Source: an uncultured Lachnospiraceae bacterium
GTDB taxonomy: Bacteria; Bacillota; Clostridia; Lachnospirales; Lachnospiraceae
NCBI GenBank assembly: GCA_947628025.1
Contig: CANQYH010000054.1
Coordinates: forward strand, 1-14,072
Reading direction: 5' to 3'
Length of the DNA stretch: 14,072 bases
The position numbers were made by a program, and so were the translations under genes. The notes under the pieces were generated by a model. That model worked only from the letters and a program-made list of their open reading frames with translations. It had not been told where the DNA came from and ran no database searches. Positions 7,336 to 14,072 of this stretch are shown piece by piece (position 1 is the first letter of the stretch; each line of letters opens with the position of its first letter).

Positions 7336-7533
7336 AAAAGAATACCCCTCCTTTCCCCATTTTCTGCGGTACGCGGAAATCGGATGCAACGTGCGATCTG
7401 CGTACCGCGCTTGCCATTTTATCCGGATATGCGATGGCTTGCTGTGATGTTACAATAACACATTTGGGGAGGAGGGGTAAATCAGCCAATTCGGTTATAA
7501 TCGCTCAAATTGGCAATATTTTAATCGTTTTTT
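7336..7533 (-). promoter_or_regulatory. Control region upstream of the EEP gene with two palindromes
   Basis: Two symmetric elements lie between the AraC regulator and the EEP gene. TGTTA-N3-TAACA is at 7448-7460. GCCAATT (7485-7491) and AATTGGC (7508-7514) form a perfect 7-bp inverted repeat with a 16-base spacer. Both suit protein binding, for example by the adjacent AraC regulator, or a weak hairpin. No convincing -35/-10 pair was found, so the promoter cannot be placed. Confidence 0.35.
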
Positions 7534-9822
7534 TCATGCCTGATGGTCCATTTGTGTGTCTGCGGGACAATTTATCACCTTTCTGTAAGCGCCCGGGGTC
7601 ATGCCCTCCCACTTTTTGAACGTTTTAATGAATACGTTGCTGCTGTAAAAGCCGGTCTGGAGGGCGATGTCCTGGATGCTCGTCTCCGCCTGGGCCAGCA
7701 GTTCCCGGGCTTTGGCCACGCGGGTCATGGAAATGTAATCGGACAGGATGGTGTCGTATTTTTTCTTGAAGAGCCGGGACAGGTAGTTGGGGCTGACGCT
7801 TAACCGCTCCGCCAGGATCGCCACAGAAAGCTGCGGATCGGAATAGTCGACGGCGACCAGGCGTTTCGCACGCTCGCAGACGTCCTGGGACGGGTTCAGC
7901 TCCTCGCCCCTGCGGACCAGCTCTTCGGTGATCATCGCCAGGTCCCGCTGGAATTCTTCCAGGGTGTCGGCGCTTAAAAGCCGCAGCATCAGTTCCCGCA
8001 GCGTCTGCATCGGGCAATGATGGGAGATCAGCAGCGTATTCAGGGCGTTGAGCACTTCGAAACGGAAGCGCTCCATGGTTTCCATGGAAATGGACCGGTC
8101 GATCTGGAAGAAATCGAAAACTTCCTTAATAAATACGTCGGACGGGGCGCGGTTGGCGTCCTGCAGGTAGTCGGCCACGATCCGGTAGATCCGGGAGTTG
8201 GAGGCTTCCTCGAACCGGAACTGCCGGCCCTGTATCTGCCGGTATTCGATCAGGCTGCCGCGTCCCATCAGGTACCGGTAGTCCAGCGCTTCCTGGGCTT
8301 CCGCGTAAGCGGCGGCGATCCCCTCGCAGCCCTGGTGGATGTCGCTGATGCCGGTAGTGATCTCGATATGATAATGTTCGCGCACGAAATCCCGGCCTCG
8401 GGCCAGAAGCGGCAGCAGGCTCTCGGAGGAAGCGTCATCTTTCATGCAGCAGACGAGCCCGTAGCGGTGCTCGGAGGTGCGGACCAGATAGCCCTGGCCG
8501 GCCTGCGCGCTCAGCTCTTCAAAGACATTGCGCAGGATGAAGCGCCGCAGATCCGCGCTCAGCTCCGACTGGTGCCGGATCTCCATGGTGCAGACGCAGA
8601 AGCGGTCGGAAATGAACGAAACGCCGGTTTTGGGACTGATCTTTTCCGCGTCTTCCGGGGGGGTGCCATACAGAAGGGAGAGCAGGAAGCGTTCGCGGCG
8701 GATGTCGGTCCCTTTTTTGACATTTTCGGCCAGCTGTTTTTTCTCGCTCCGCTCCTCGCTGAAGCGCCAGGAGATAAACTCAAATTCCGAGCGTTTATTT
8801 TTATCATAGGAAACGCCGCTTTCATTTTCCAGCTCGTCCACGATGGCCTCCACCGGTTTATAGGTCCGAAGCGTGCTGCGGTAGGCGATGAACAGGCTGG
8901 CGATCACGCAGGCGACGCATCCTAGGCCGCACCAGAGGCGCAAAAGCGTCAGCTGCCGCCAGAAGTAGATCACCGGGATCATGAAGGCGTAATAATTTTT
9001 GGTGATGTCGGAGCGGATCGCCTGGGTCATGTAGGAGGTGTTCTGATATTCCACCGGGTAGGCGGCTCCGAGGCGCGCCGTATCCTGGAGCTGGTAGCCG
9101 GTGAAATCTTCCCCGGCGGACAGCAGGAAACTCCCGTCGTCATTCAGCATAACGATGGAGGAGGTGCTTTCCACGTCGCCTTTTTCCCAGAGATTGCTGA
9201 TCAGATCCGGTTTTAAAACGACGACCGCGATGAAATTCAGCTCCGGCCGCTTGTATTCCATCTGCTTCATCGTCATGCAGAGATAGGGACTGCCGGTCTG
9301 AGCGCCCATCACACGGAACGTGGGCCGCGATGAATTGCTGGAAATGACCGACCGGAATTCATCCCGGAAATCAACGCCGGCTCTCTGCTGCTTGTAGGTG
9401 CAGTAGTAGGTGCTGTAATAGTATTCGGTATTCAGAGAGGCGTATTTGCCGGAAATAATACGGTCCGTGTAGGGGTAGTAGACGAAGATGTCGTAGTATT
9501 GGTTCCGAATCAGGCTGTCCATGGAATTCGTGACGCGGAGGCCCTGGTAGGTGGTTTTTGTGGGATAATCGGCCGCATAGACGGCGTAGGTCTGACATTC
9601 CGGGCTGTCGATCAGGGAAAGGCAGGCCGCGCGCATTTCTTCGGCTACGGTGTCGAACAGATAGCCGAACTGCTCCAGGGTCCGCTCCTCCGTCAGCAGG
9701 ATCTGCCTGCGGGTCGTGGACTCCGTCTGAATATACATGAACAGGATCATTAAAAACGGAATGAACAGGGTGATGATGAAATTGACCAGAAATTTATAGA
9801 AATAGCTTTTTCCTTTCCGCAT
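7534..9822 (-). CDS. Membrane-bound AraC-family regulator with extracellular sensor domain
   Basis: A 762-residue protein. Membrane segment 1 is at about 12-31 and segment 2 at about 290-314. Between them is a ~260-residue extracellular part of the Cache type seen in such regulators (YYDIFVYYPYTDRI and later strands). A short juxtamembrane helix follows, then a cytoplasmic central domain at ~375-640, and a C-terminal AraC pair of helix-turn-helix motifs at ~649-750 (LAERLSVSPNYLSRLFKKKY; IALQTGFYSSNVFIKTFKKW). This is the layout of YtdP-like regulators that sense a ligand outside and control neighbouring sugar-import genes. The frame opens at 9990, but the chosen start at 9822 has AGGGGG seven bases upstream and begins directly with the first membrane segment; the earlier stretch overlaps a promoter. 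It heads the - strand cluster and probably activates it. Confidence 0.9.
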   Translation of the reverse strand: MRKGKSYFYKFLVNFIITLFIPFLMILFMYIQTESTTRRQILLTEERTLEQFGYLFDTVAEEMRAACLSLIDSPECQTYAVYAADYPTKTTYQGLRVTNSMDSLIRNQYYDIFVYYPYTDRIISGKYASLNTEYYYSTYYCTYKQQRAGVDFRDEFRSVISSNSSRPTFRVMGAQTGSPYLCMTMKQMEYKRPELNFIAVVVLKPDLISNLWEKGDVESTSSIVMLNDDGSFLLSAGEDFTGYQLQDTARLGAAYPVEYQNTSYMTQAIRSDITKNYYAFMIPVIYFWRQLTLLRLWCGLGCVACVIASLFIAYRSTLRTYKPVEAIVDELENESGVSYDKNKRSEFEFISWRFSEERSEKKQLAENVKKGTDIRRERFLLSLLYGTPPEDAEKISPKTGVSFISDRFCVCTMEIRHQSELSADLRRFILRNVFEELSAQAGQGYLVRTSEHRYGLVCCMKDDASSESLLPLLARGRDFVREHYHIEITTGISDIHQGCEGIAAAYAEAQEALDYRYLMGRGSLIEYRQIQGRQFRFEEASNSRIYRIVADYLQDANRAPSDVFIKEVFDFFQIDRSISMETMERFRFEVLNALNTLLISHHCPMQTLRELMLRLLSADTLEEFQRDLAMITEELVRRGEELNPSQDVCERAKRLVAVDYSDPQLSVAILAERLSVSPNYLSRLFKKKYDTILSDYISMTRVAKARELLAQAETSIQDIALQTGFYSSNVFIKTFKKWEGMTPGAYRKVINCPADTQMDHQA

Positions 9823-10159
9823 AATATTTCCCCCTGATATTTTGCAGAATTTCGGCGAAACCCGGGAACCGTGCAGCCGTTCTCCTGCGGCGGCATGGGT
9901 CCTGCGCGGCCATACGGACGATGGCCCGGCTTCGCGGATATGTTTAGAATCGACGTGCATACTATCACTTATACATGTATTATAAAGCATCTTCCTGAAA
10001 AAATAAATCGCTCAATTCTATTCTTATCGTCGAAAAATGACCGGGGAAGCGCGTAGATTCGGGAAACGGCTGCGTCTGCGCGCTGTTTTAACCGCCTGTT
10101 TCTTGCTTTTTTGGAAAGATTTGGTATACTGGGAAAAAAGAGACAAGGGGGCGGAGGCC
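9823..10159. promoter_or_regulatory. Divergent control region between AraC regulator and AAA+ ATPase
   Basis: This 337-base gene-free stretch holds both divergent promoters. On the - strand TATAAT (9979-9984) has a weak TTTATT 17 bases upstream, which would give a ~150-base leader to the AraC gene; the leader can form GGCCAT/ATGGCC among other short stems. The perfect palindrome ATACATGTAT (9971-9980) overlaps the predicted start of that transcript and could be an operator. The + strand promoter of the ATPase is listed separately. No small gene is evident. Confidence 0.5.
10103..10130 (+). promoter_or_regulatory. Promoter of the AAA+ ATPase gene
   Basis: TTGCTT (10103-10108) is followed after 16 bases by TATACT (10125-10130). 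Transcription would start near 10137, about 23 bases before the TTG start codon. This rules out translation from the ATG at 10037. Confidence 0.65.
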
Positions 10160-11815
10160 TTGAATATAAAGCGGGCGAAAGAGGAGATCCGTGATACGAT
10201 CGAAGCGTATCTGACGAAAGATGAGTATGGGGCGTATGCCATACCGGTGATCCACCAGCGGCCGGTGCTGCTGATCGGGCCGCCGGGGATCGGCAAGACG
10301 CAGATCATGGAGCAGATCTCCCAGGAATGCCGGATCGGCCTGGTGGCGTATACGATCACCCATCACACCAGGCAGAGCGCGATCGGGCTTTCCTATATTC
10401 GGGAGAAGATCTATGACAATGTGCGTCATTCGGTGACGGAATATACCATGAGCGAGATCGTGGCGTCGATCTACGACAAGATCGCGGCTACGGGACTGCG
10501 GGAGGGGATCCTGTTCATCGACGAGATCAACTGCGTCTCGGAGACGCTGGCGCCGACGATGCTGCAGTTTCTGCAGGCGAAGACTTTCGGGAATCACAAG
10601 ATTCCGGAGGGCTGGATCATCGTGGCGGCCGGGAATCCGCCGGAGTACAATAAGTCCGTGCGGGAGTTCGACGTCGTGACCCTGGACCGCATCAAAAAGA
10701 TCGACGTGGAGGCGGATTTCGCGGTGTGGAAAGAATATGCGGAGACCGCCCTGGTGCATCCGGCGATCCTTTCTTATCTGGATGTGAAGCGGCAGAATTT
10801 CTGCCGGATCGAGACGACGGCGGACGGGAAGTATTTCGCTACGCCCAGAGGCTGGGAGGACCTGTCGAGGCTGATCCGGGTCTATGAGCGGCTGGGCAAG
10901 CGCGCGGACCGGGAAGTGATCGTCCAGTACATCCAGTATCCGGCGATCGCGAAGGATTTCGCCAATTATCTGGAGCTTTACTACAAATATGAGACGGACT
11001 ACCGCGTGGATGAGATCTTAGACGGCGTTATACGGGAGACGGTGTGCGAGCGCCTGTCCAGGGCGCCGTTTGACGAACGTCTCAGCGTCGTGAGCCTGAT
11101 CCTGGCGCGGCTGAACGGGAAATTCCGGGAGCTGGCGGATCAGGAGGAGCGGTTGGAGCGGTTGCAGGCGCTTTTTGGCGGGATGCGGCCGGAGAAAGCG
11201 GATGGCAATCGTGGAGGGACGCAGTGGGAGGAACCGGCGGGGGAGTTTCGTGGCACATCGTCAGGAGAACCGGGCGGATATTTGGAAAATGGATCAGGCA
11301 GCGGAGCAGACGACGACCGTGGGGCGTTTCCAGGCGGCTTCGGCGGGCGGCAGGAACCGGAAACAGCCCTGGCACGGTTCGAGAGCATTGCTGCGGGAGC
11401 CGCGGTCGAGCGGGATTATAAGCGGGACGCGGGGCTTCTGAGCCGCCGGGAGGACCGGCTCAGCCAGGACGTCCAGAAAATACTGGATGCGGCGGTTCAG
11501 TCCATGAAAGCGGAGCATATATGGGATGGGGCCGGAGTCTGGGCCAGGCTGCAGGAGATCTTTGTCCGCGAGAACGATGTGTATGAGCAGACTTTTGACA
11601 GCTGCGGCCGGATGCTGGAACACGGTTTTGATTTTATGGAAGCGGCGTTTGGGACGGGGCAGGAGCTGGTGATTTTCGTGACCGGACTTAATACCGGCGT
11701 TTACAGTATGCGGTTCTTGCGGGAATATGAGTGCGAGCGGTATTATCGTTATAATAAGGAACTGCTTTTTGACGGCCAGGAGCGGGAGATCCTGGCGTTG
11801 ATGCCGGAGGGGTAA
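10160..11815 (+). CDS. MoxR-type AAA+ ATPase
   Basis: A 551-residue protein starting at TTG (10160), chosen because AAGGGGG lies 8 bases upstream and the promoter at 10103-10130 lies inside the longer frame from 10037. Walker A is GPPGIGKT (residues 40-47), Walker B is ILFIDE (117-122), and sensor 1 is in VAAGNP (155-160). A helical region follows to about 340, then a Gly-rich acidic linker (~340-400) and a distinct C-terminal domain (~405-551). The core resembles MoxR ATPases, which work with VWA-domain proteins in chaperone-like remodelling. No VWA gene follows directly; the only one in the window is the partial gene at the left edge, same strand, ~9 kb away. The C-terminal ~20 codons fall in a sequence repeated twice more after the stop, so the present end of the protein may be recent. 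Substrate unknown. Confidence 0.87.
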   Translation: MNIKRAKEEIRDTIEAYLTKDEYGAYAIPVIHQRPVLLIGPPGIGKTQIMEQISQECRIGLVAYTITHHTRQSAIGLSYIREKIYDNVRHSVTEYTMSEIVASIYDKIAATGLREGILFIDEINCVSETLAPTMLQFLQAKTFGNHKIPEGWIIVAAGNPPEYNKSVREFDVVTLDRIKKIDVEADFAVWKEYAETALVHPAILSYLDVKRQNFCRIETTADGKYFATPRGWEDLSRLIRVYERLGKRADREVIVQYIQYPAIAKDFANYLELYYKYETDYRVDEILDGVIRETVCERLSRAPFDERLSVVSLILARLNGKFRELADQEERLERLQALFGGMRPEKADGNRGGTQWEEPAGEFRGTSSGEPGGYLENGSGSGADDDRGAFPGGFGGRQEPETALARFESIAAGAAVERDYKRDAGLLSRREDRLSQDVQKILDAAVQSMKAEHIWDGAGVWARLQEIFVRENDVYEQTFDSCGRMLEHGFDFMEAAFGTGQELVIFVTGLNTGVYSMRFLREYECERYYRYNKELLFDGQEREILALMPEG

Positions 11816-11941
11816 GACGGAACTGTTTTTTGGTAGCCAGGAACAGGAGATCCTGGCGAAAGTGACGGAGGATGAGACGGAACTGCTTTTTTTGACAGTC
11901 AGGAACAGGAGATCCTGGGGAAACAGCCGAAAGTCTGAGAC
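11758..11941 (+). repeat. Three tandem copies (~60 bp) of the ATPase gene 3' end
   Basis: Copy 1 (11758-11818, 61 bp) includes the last codons and TAA of the ATPase. Copy 2 (11819-11878, 60 bp) and copy 3 (11879-11941, 63 bp) follow without a gap. All share GGAACTG, a T-run, a CAGGA-CAGGAGATCCTGG-like core and an end close to GAGAC or AAGAC. The T-run has 5, 6 and 7 Ts in copies 1, 2 and 3. In its own frame copy 2 reads ELFFGSQEQEILAKVTEDET and passes into copy 3 as ELLF, but the longer T-run then shifts the frame. The copies are diverged rather than identical, so the event is not very recent. Confidence 0.8.
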
Positions 11942-11970
11942 GGCGGCGTATAAGCTCCCGCGATAGGCGC

Positions 11971-12086
11971 GAAACTGTTTTTGCATTAAAAGGGCACAAA
12001 ACAGTTTTTACATTTGAAAACAGCCAAACCGTTATTATTTTAAAGGCACGAAACCGTTTATAGATTAAAGAGCTACCAAGCTGTTT
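11971..12086. repeat. Five ~27-bp units centred on the palindrome AAACNGTTT
   Basis: Units begin near 11971, 11998, 12026, 12050 and 12078. Their cores are AAACTGTTT, AAACAGTTT, AAACCGTTA, AAACCGTTT and AAGCTGTTT, centred at 11976, 12003, 12030, 12055 and 12082, spacing 27, 27, 25 and 27. Flanks are also related (ATTAAA then GGCAC or a similar sequence). The AACTG plus T-run of the 60-bp copies just upstream resembles the same core. The rest of the gene-free stretch 11816-12257 (12087-12240) is AT-rich without a clear promoter. Confidence 0.7.
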
Positions 12087-12257
12087 ATACATCTTGGTTC
12101 TGTGCAGGCTGGCCTTAAATGCCGGGCAGTATAAAAATTTACCTATAAAAATTCCATTTTTCCCGCTATTGACCAGCATTTCCGGTGAAAAGCGGCTGTC
12201 CGGCGTATAGCTTCTTTCTTTTCGGCCATAATAGCCAGAGAAAAGGAGGCAATCACT

Positions 12258-12467
12258 ATGGATAACAAAGTATTGGATTACACGGCCCTGACCATCAGCA
12301 TCATCGGCGCGGTCAACTGGGGGCTGATCGGATTCTTTGATTTCAATCTGGTGGCATTTCTTTTTGGAAGTATGACCTGGCTGTCCAGAATTGTCTATGC
12401 GCTGGTCGGGCTCTGCGGGCTCTACCTGCTCACATTCTATGCCAGGCGTGACCGCGTGGAAGCCTGA
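12258..12467 (+). CDS. DUF378-family small membrane protein
   Basis: A 69-residue protein with two predicted membrane helices (about residues 10-28 and 40-62) and the family signature ISIIGAVNWGLIGFF followed by NLVAFLFG. It matches YuzA-like DUF378 proteins in length and layout; their function is not known. AAGGAGG lies 8 bases before the ATG, an excellent ribosome site. The gene stands alone between the palindrome array and a convergent WG-repeat gene. I could not place its promoter with confidence. Family call firm, role unknown. Confidence 0.9.
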   Translation: MDNKVLDYTALTISIIGAVNWGLIGFFDFNLVAFLFGSMTWLSRIVYALVGLCGLYLLTFYARRDRVEA

Positions 12468-12492
12468 TCGCGGGCGTCCGCGAGTGTCAGAC

Positions 12493-12517
12493 CGCGTTTT
12501 GGCGTGAGCCGAACGCG
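12493..12517 (+). terminator. Nested hairpin after the DUF378 gene
   Basis: CGCGTT (12493-12498) pairs with AACGCG (12512-12517), and inside it GGC pairs with GCC around a GTGA loop. A T-rich stretch (GGTTTTATTTT) follows about 9 bases later. A small CGCGG/CCGCG hairpin (12469-12482) begins just after the stop codon. Termination here is plausible but less certain than at the next hairpin. Confidence 0.4.
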
Positions 12518-12543
12518 AATGAACGGTTTTATTTTAAGAAAAT

Positions 12544-12598
12544 GGCGCTGCTTAGGCCGGTTGTCCGCAGAGGACAGGGCCGTGGCAGCGCCGTTTTT
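12544..12598. terminator. Bidirectional terminator between DUF378 and WG-repeat genes
   Basis: GGCGCTGC (12544-12551) pairs perfectly with GCAGCGCC (12585-12592). Inside, GGCC/GGCC and TGTCC/GGACA extend the stem. On the + strand five Ts follow (12594-12598); on the - strand the stem is followed by ATTTTCTT. It can end transcription from both sides. Confidence 0.85.
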
Positions 12599-12619
12599 GA
12601 TCAGAATAAAGACCTATGG

Positions 12620-14072
12620 TTAATGGACCCAAACGCCGGACGCGTCCACAACATAACCGTCGGGCGTCGTCGTGGATGTGAGCAGAACCCCGTCGCTGCC
12701 GAGGTAATAGTACTGGCCGCCGCTCTCTACCCATCCGGAGGCCATGGAACCGTCTGCGCGCAGGTAATACCATTTCCCGTCGACGCTGGCCCATCCGGTT
12801 ACCATATAGCCGCTGGCGTCGAACAGGTACCATGTTCCATTCAAATCAGCCCACTGGTTTGCGGCGTAGCCTAAGGAATTGTCTGTCTGCAGCCACCAGC
12901 CGCCGTTGTCTTCCATCCAGGTTCCTTTGTAAATCGGATTTCCCAGATTGGAAAGGGAATTCGATGCGCCGGTGCTGTCGGTGCCGGTGCTGTTGGTGCC
13001 GCTGTTCCCTACAGACGGCTCGGTCCAGACGGGGGAGAACTTGATGACGCTCCAGCCGGTGCCCTTGCCGTGCAGATTCTGAACCTCATAGATGCCCGGT
13101 TCGTTGGTGAACTTAACATCGCTGAGGCTGCACTCGATGACCATGTTGCCCTTGGTGTCCAGGAAGCCCCACTGTTTGTCCGCGTTCTGCACCGGGATCA
13201 CGCCGCCGGAGAAGTTCCTGTGCATCGTGGCGTCCGTGGTGTACGTGGCGCCGATCTCGATGTACTTGCGGGGCGCGATCTCCTTGCCCGTGTAGTCCAC
13301 GAAACCATACCGCCGGTTGCCTTGGACCACGAAGCACCCGTTCCCGGCGGGGCCCAGAACAACGCCATTCTCCGCGGTATAGGTCCCGAGGGTGTTGCCC
13401 GCCTTGTCGATGAAGGTGTACTTGGTTGGCTGGCCGCTCTCGGACTGGGTGACGTACGCGTAACCGTCCATGAAGTCGGACACACTTGCGTACTGGCAGG
13501 GGATCACCAGCTCACCGGCCTCGTTCACAAAGCCGATCGCACCATCTTTCCTCACCTTGATCATGCCGTCGGCATAGTTATAGGTCTCCGCATTCGCAAA
13601 GCCGCTGCTGACGATCTGCCCGGCTCTGTTCACAAAGGCGCAGTGCCCGTTGTACGACACCTCGACGACCTGGGGGGTGATGATGGCATCTTTGCTGACG
13701 GAGCAGTCGGCGGGGATGATATCCTTGCCGGTTTTGTCGATGACCATCCATCGTTTGCCGTCATTCACCAGCGCGACGCCGTTGTTGAAGGCCCCGGCCT
13801 GCGTGTACTTGGCGGGGATGACCATTTTGCCGGTCTTGTCCATGTAGCCGTAGTAGCCGTAGTCCCTGTCGAAGCATACCGCCAGGCCCTCGTAGAAGTT
13901 CCCGCAGCGGGAGTCATGCACGCAGGGGATCACCAGCTCGCCGGTCTCGTCCATATAACCGTACTTGAGAACATCCGTCGCGTCAGCGACCTTGGAGAGG
14001 CCGTCATGGAAGGCGCAGTTGTCAAAAATCATGTAGGCACTGTCCAGGGTGAACAGCTCCCGGCCGCTGGTG
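12620..14072 (-). CDS. WG-repeat surface protein with C-terminal cell-wall-binding repeats (N-terminus cut)
   Basis: The frame stays open to the right edge (the stretch before the ATG at 14032 reads ELFTLDSAY), so the start and any signal peptide lie outside. The visible 483 residues contain eight WG/KWG-type repeats, each an aromatic-Gly strand, (V/I/M)D.(T/A)G and (V/I)IP-like strand, for example YGYMDKTGKMVIPAKY, GFVNEAGELVIPCQY and GFVDYTGKEIAPRKY. A Ser/Thr/Gly/Asn-rich linker follows. The C-terminal ~105 residues are Trp/Tyr/Gly-rich repeats of the choline-binding or cell-wall-binding type (GWWLQTDNS, GTWYLFDASGYMVTGW, GKWYYLRADGSMASGW, GQYYYLGSDG), ending DGYVVDASGVWV. The protein is therefore probably exported and held non-covalently on the wall, with the WG part acting as a binding platform. 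Ligand unknown. It is convergent with the DUF378 gene and shares its terminator. Confidence 0.88.
   Translation of the reverse strand, partial: TSGRELFTLDSAYMIFDNCAFHDGLSKVADATDVLKYGYMDETGELVIPCVHDSRCGNFYEGLAVCFDRDYGYYGYMDKTGKMVIPAKYTQAGAFNNGVALVNDGKRWMVIDKTGKDIIPADCSVSKDAIITPQVVEVSYNGHCAFVNRAGQIVSSGFANAETYNYADGMIKVRKDGAIGFVNEAGELVIPCQYASVSDFMDGYAYVTQSESGQPTKYTFIDKAGNTLGTYTAENGVVLGPAGNGCFVVQGNRRYGFVDYTGKEIAPRKYIEIGATYTTDATMHRNFSGGVIPVQNADKQWGFLDTKGNMVIECSLSDVKFTNEPGIYEVQNLHGKGTGWSVIKFSPVWTEPSVGNSGTNSTGTDSTGASNSLSNLGNPIYKGTWMEDNGGWWLQTDNSLGYAANQWADLNGTWYLFDASGYMVTGWASVDGKWYYLRADGSMASGWVESGGQYYYLGSDGVLLTSTTTPDGYVVDASGVWVH

Noticed and set aside
8017..8925. 302-codon + strand open frame opposite the AraC regulator
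   Set aside because: It lies fully inside the regulator gene, is low-complexity in style and matches no family; a shadow of GC-rich coding sequence.
11971..12086. CRISPR array
   Set aside because: Units are contiguous, diverged and lack unique spacers of constant length. No cas gene is present.
11294..12179. Two overlapping - strand open frames over the ATPase 3' end and repeat block, with repeated KKQF/KTV-like peptides
   Set aside because: The peptide periodicity simply reflects the DNA repeats. No start signals or known domains are visible.
12087..12257. Promoter for the DUF378 gene (TTGACC at 12169, TATAGC at 12206)
   Set aside because: The spacing between candidate hexamers is far from 17 bases, so no pair is convincing.

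Overview
The window looks like chromosomal DNA of a fairly GC-rich anaerobic Firmicute, most likely a member of the Lachnospiraceae. This is an inference from protein style: a solute-binding lipoprotein with an Ala/Thr-rich linker, LplB/LplC-type permeases without an ATPase gene, a membrane-bound AraC regulator, a WG-repeat protein with cell-wall-binding repeats, and strong Shine-Dalgarno sites. No rRNA, tRNA, CRISPR array, transposase or phage gene was seen.

Left edge (1-1128): the 3' part of a VWA-like/DUF2201 metallopeptidase-type gene on the + strand, closed by a hairpin that can work in both directions. Next (1112-2119), on the - strand, is a LysR-type regulator with a near-consensus promoter. 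Upstream of it, about 2122-2352 holds an extended -10 promoter, a string of short hairpins and an intrinsic terminator. It reads as an unassigned small RNA or transcribed leader.

Centre (2459-10020, all on the - strand, transcribed right to left): a membrane-anchored AraC regulator, an endonuclease/exonuclease/phosphatase-family lipoprotein, a sugar-type solute-binding lipoprotein and two permeases. This is a sense-and-import module. The regulator would sense a ligand outside the cell, the surface phosphodiesterase-like enzyme could process a substrate, and the binding protein and permeases would import the product using an ATPase encoded elsewhere. There is no glycoside hydrolase and no ATPase in the cluster.

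Right part (10103-12467, + strand): a MoxR-type AAA+ ATPase with its own promoter and a TTG start. Its last ~60 bp are present in three tandem copies, the last two lying beyond the stop codon. They are followed by five ~27-bp units, each centred on the palindrome AAACNGTTT or a variant, and then by a small DUF378 membrane protein. MoxR ATPases usually sit next to VWA proteins; here the two partners lie ~9 kb apart on either side of the transport module.

Right edge (12620-14072, - strand): the C-terminal part of a surface protein with eight WG-type repeats and C-terminal cell-wall-binding repeats, facing the DUF378 gene across a shared bidirectional terminator.

The most interesting unexplained elements are the hairpin-rich RNA candidate at 2122-2352, the repeat block at 11758-12086, the separated MoxR/VWA pair and the phosphodiesterase-like lipoprotein inside a sugar-import operon.
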